From the NCBI GenBank assembly GCA_946479785.1, contig CAMLHQ010000114.1, positions 1 to 8,314 on the forward strand: DNA of 8,314 nt, given 5' to 3'. The notes under the pieces were generated by a model, which saw nothing but the letters and a program-made list of their open reading frames with translations, had not been told where the DNA came from and ran no database searches. This document shows, piece after piece, positions 5,724 through 8,314 of this stretch (positions are counted from its first letter, which is position 1; each line of letters opens with the position of its first letter). Both the position numbers and the translations under genes were made by a program. The stretch comes from an uncultured Nitrospira sp. (lineage in GTDB: Bacteria > Nitrospirota > Nitrospiria > Nitrospirales > Nitrospiraceae).

Positions 5724-7487
5724 CTACTCCAGGAGATCCAGCTTGATGCGTAACTCTTTCAATTGATCGGCTCCGACGGCTGAGGGGGCATCGGTCAAGG
5801 GACATTGGGCACGCTGTGTTTTTGGGAAGGCGATCACGTCTCGAATGGACTCGGCACCGCCCAACAGCATGATGAGCCGATCGAGGCCGAAGGCGATTCC
5901 GCCGTGCGGCGGGGCTCCGTAATCCAAGGCTTCGAGCAAGAAGCCGAACTTGGCATGGGCTTGTTCCTTGCTGATGCCCAACAGATCGAGAATCCGCAGC
6001 TGCACGTCACTCCGATGGTTGCGAATGCTGCCGCCACCGATCTCATTGCCGTTCAACACCATATCGTACGCCTTGGCCCGCACTTTCAGCGGATCGGAAT
6101 CCAGCAAGGCCAGATCCTCGTCCATCGGCGCGGCAAACGGGTTGTGCATGAAGATGTAACGTTTCTCTTCCGGCGAATAGTCGAGCAAGGGAAACTCGGT
6201 GACCCAGAGCGGTTTCCAGGCGGTCTTGTCGATCAAATTGAGTTCTTCTCCCAGCAGCAGCCGAATGCGGCCCAACACATCGTGCACAACAGCCGGCTTA
6301 TCGGCTCCGAAGAGCACGAGGTCGCCGGGCTTCGCCTCTGGCAGCGCCGACGCCAAGGCTTTCGCATTGAGAAATTTGGCGATGACCGATTCCAGTTGTC
6401 CATCCGCTGTGATTTTGAGCCAGGCCAAACCCTTAGCCCCGAAGTTTTTCGCGGTTTCACCCAGGGCGTCGATGCGGCTGCGGGGAATCGTTCCTCCGCC
6501 TTTCACGATCAAAGCCTTGACGATGCCGCTCTTTGTAGCCGCGTCCTTGAAGACTTTGAACTCGCTTCCGGCGGCAAACGTGGTGACATCATGGAGCGGC
6601 ATCTCGAACCGGAGATCCGGCTTGTCCGACCCATACCGCCCCATCGCCTCGGCATAGGTCATCCGCGGAAACGGCGTCGGGAGTGGCACGCCACCCGCGT
6701 CGCGGAAAATCGTGACGATCATCCGTTCCATTAACTGCATGACCTGTTCACGTTCGACAAAGGACATTTCCACATCGATCTGGGTAAACTCCGGCTGGCG
6801 GTCGTTGCGGAGGTCTTCGTCGCGGAAGCAGCGGGCAATCTGATAATAACGATCAACCCCGCTCACCATCAGCACTTGTTTGAAGAGTTGCGGCGATTGC
6901 GGCAGAGCGAAGAACTGCCCGGGGTTCACGCGGCTGGGGACGAGGTAGTCACGCGCCCCTTCCGGAGTGCTTTTCGTGAGGATGGGCGTTTCGACTTCGA
7001 GGAAGCCCTCGCCATTCAAGAAACCGCGGGCAGCCTGCGTGATGTCGTGCCGCATGCTCAACAACTTCTGCATCCTTGGCCGGCGTAAATCGAGATAGCG
7101 GTACTTCAAACGGATGGACTCCGTGACCTCGGCATCGTCCTCGATGACGAACGGAGGGGTCTTGGCTTCGTTCAAAATCTCAACGGCATCCGCGAACACT
7201 TCAATCTCGCCGGTTGGCAGATTGGGATTCTTTGACTCGTCGGGACGGGCCATCACCTGGCCGGTCACCGACACGACACACTCGCTGCGAAGCGTGTGGG
7301 CAGCCTTATGGACAGCCGCATTGCGCTCGGCGTTGAACACCACCTGCGTGATGCCGGTCCGATCACGCAGATCGATAAACAAGACTATCCCGTGGTCGCG
7401 GCGGCGCTGCACCCAACCGTTCAACACGACCGTCTGACCGACATGCGTCTTGTTCAATTCACCGCATCGATGGGTCCGTAACTTCAT
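5724..7487 (-). CDS. aspS: Aspartyl-tRNA synthetase (predicted non-discriminating, Asp/Asn)
   Basis: Charges tRNA-Asp with aspartate in the cytoplasm. The protein is 587 residues, the normal bacterial length. An N-terminal OB-fold anticodon-binding domain ([10 protein letters not shown], residues 24-33) is followed by the class II catalytic core: motif 2 is [18 protein letters not shown] from residue 221 and motif 3 is FGLDR at 533-537. A bacterial-type GAD insertion lies between them (roughly 290-410), and the end [12 protein letters not shown]...LKELRIKL is typical. ATG 7487 is chosen because it gives the usual N-terminus [11 protein letters not shown] and overlaps the stop codon of the upstream gene as ATGA; the TTG at 7541 would add 18 residues with no family support. 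His32 matches the histidine seen in non-discriminating AspRS enzymes, where discriminating ones have leucine. The gene is translationally coupled to the pseudouridine synthase upstream. A large palindrome begins 2 bases after its stop codon. Confidence 0.97.
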   Translation of the reverse strand: MKLRTHRCGELNKTHVGQTVVLNGWVQRRRDHGIVLFIDLRDRTGITQVVFNAERNAAVHKAAHTLRSECVVSVTGQVMARPDESKNPNLPTGEIEVFADAVEILNEAKTPPFVIEDDAEVTESIRLKYRYLDLRRPRMQKLLSMRHDITQAARGFLNGEGFLEVETPILTKSTPEGARDYLVPSRVNPGQFFALPQSPQLFKQVLMVSGVDRYYQIARCFRDEDLRNDRQPEFTQIDVEMSFVEREQVMQLMERMIVTIFRDAGGVPLPTPFPRMTYAEAMGRYGSDKPDLRFEMPLHDVTTFAAGSEFKVFKDAATKSGIVKALIVKGGGTIPRSRIDALGETAKNFGAKGLAWLKITADGQLESVIAKFLNAKALASALPEAKPGDLVLFGADKPAVVHDVLGRIRLLLGEELNLIDKTAWKPLWVTEFPLLDYSPEEKRYIFMHNPFAAPMDEDLALLDSDPLKVRAKAYDMVLNGNEIGGGSIRNHRSDVQLRILDLLGISKEQAHAKFGFLLEALDYGAPPHGGIAFGLDRLIMLLGGAESIRDVIAFPKTQRAQCPLTDAPSAVGADQLKELRIKLDLLE

Positions 7488-8314
7488 GTCACTCTCGCTT
7501 TCTTTCCCGAAAACCTTTTGGTCCTCCCAGGCTTGGCCCACCCTTCACGCCTCACGGGCCGTTTCGGATACAGGTTCGGTTCTTCTCCTCGTTCGACGGA
7601 TGCCACGCGCTCCTCCACGAGCTCGCGCAGAGCATTGGCTTCCCGGTCGGTGAGGAACCGAAACTCGCCCGGTTCCAGATTACCGAGCGATAACGATCCC
7701 ATCCTGATCCGCATTAACTTAATCACCCGATGGCCCACGGATTCCAGCATGCGCTTTACTTGATGCTTGCGTCCCTCCCGAATGGTGATCTCCAGCCAGG
7801 AATTCGCCTCGACCTTGCGCACTTTCTTCACCTGCGCAGGGCCGGTCATGCCGTCATCAAGCCTGACACCGTGCTCCAACTGTCTGATCTCTTCGTCGGT
7901 CAGCACGCCTTTCACCTTGATCAAGTAGGTCTTGGGCACGTGATAACGCGGATGGAGCAGCGCTTGAGCGAGGTCTCCATTATTCGTGAGCAACATCAGT
8001 CCTTCGCTGTCGAAATCCAGCCGGCCCACGGGAAATACGCGCACGGACATTCCGCGCAGGTAGTCTTTCACAGTGGTGCGCCCACCCGGATCGTCCAACG
8101 TGGACATCACATTCTTCGGCTTGTTCAGCATCAGATAGACAAACGGCTGCTCCGCGCTCAGATGTTTGCCATCCACCTTGACGTGGTCGCGGCCGGGATC
8201 GACCTTTGTCCCCATCTCGGTCACGATCTTCCCATTGACCATCACACGGCCGGCAGCAATTAACTCTTCCGCCTTGCGACGTGATGCGAGTCCGGTTCCC
8301 GCGATCAGCTTTTG
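7484..8314 (-). CDS. rluB: 23S rRNA pseudouridine synthase, RsuA/RluB family (5' end missing)
   Basis: Isomerises a uridine in 23S rRNA to pseudouridine. The frame is open through the right edge, so the start codon lies beyond the window; 276 residues are visible. The GTG at 8245 is internal, because the codons before it ([19 protein letters not shown]) complete an N-terminal S4 RNA-binding domain with the following VNGKIV. Next comes the synthase domain: [14 protein letters not shown], then [20 protein letters not shown] with the catalytic aspartate (visible residue 100), then KTYLIKV and the [17 protein letters not shown] block. The last 30 or so residues are rich in Lys, Arg and Pro, a common RluB-type tail that may add RNA contacts. 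Domain order and tail favour RluB over RsuA, but the target uridine is not certain. The stop codon overlaps the aspS start by four bases. Confidence 0.9.
   Translation of the reverse strand, partial: QKLIAGTGLASRRKAEELIAAGRVMVNGKIVTEMGTKVDPGRDHVKVDGKHLSAEQPFVYLMLNKPKNVMSTLDDPGGRTTVKDYLRGMSVRVFPVGRLDFDSEGLMLLTNNGDLAQALLHPRYHVPKTYLIKVKGVLTDEEIRQLEHGVRLDDGMTGPAQVKKVRKVEANSWLEITIREGRKHQVKRMLESVGHRVIKLMRIRMGSLSLGNLEPGEFRFLTDREANALRELVEERVASVERGEEPNLYPKRPVRREGWAKPGRTKRFSGKKARVT

Noticed and set aside
5805..6734. A 309-residue plus-strand open frame opposite aspS
   Set aside because: It is a shadow of conserved aspS codons on the other strand, rich in Gln/His/Arg with no domain, as expected of a mirror frame.
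7730..8263. A 177-residue plus-strand open frame opposite the pseudouridine synthase
   Set aside because: It is antisense to a conserved enzyme with intact S4 and catalytic motifs, and its own translation matches no family I know.

Overview
The window is a compact stretch of bacterial chromosome with nine protein-coding genes and no gene-free gap longer than about 190 bases. Base composition looks moderately GC-rich and even throughout, with no sign of transfer, transposases, RNA genes or CRISPR. The gene content fits a Gram-negative-type cell with a periplasm. The neutral zinc metallopeptidase coupled to a FUN14 protein, together with a long palindrome of a type I recall as multicopy in Nitrospira, suggests the genus Nitrospira or a relative. 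That assignment is inference and rests partly on memory.

The left half (1-3538) concerns the cell envelope. It holds the 3' part of a coiled-coil OmpA/MotB-type peptidoglycan-binding protein, followed by a hairpin terminator. Next comes a plus-strand pair, a membrane-anchored zinc metallopeptidase (YpfJ family) almost fused to a small FUN14-domain membrane protein. A small exported lysine-rich protein lies on the minus strand. Divergent from it, across 76 bases, is an exported trypsin-like/PDZ serine protease of HtrA type.

The right half (3542-8314) is a minus-strand housekeeping run, in transcription order: an RluB-type 23S rRNA pseudouridine synthase (its start lies beyond the right edge), aspartyl-tRNA synthetase (ATGA overlap), a 120-base palindromic element, chorismate synthase, and a stand-alone ABC ATPase of the ModF/COG1119 type. 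The ABC gene ends tail-to-tail with the serine protease, with only 3 bases between their stop codons.

I see no obvious new defence or biosynthetic system. The points most worth a second look are the palindrome between aspS and aroC, the metallopeptidase/FUN14 coupling, the 11-residue repeats in the small lysine-rich protein facing the protease, a possible chymotrypsin-like disulfide in that protease, and the specificity residues of AspRS.
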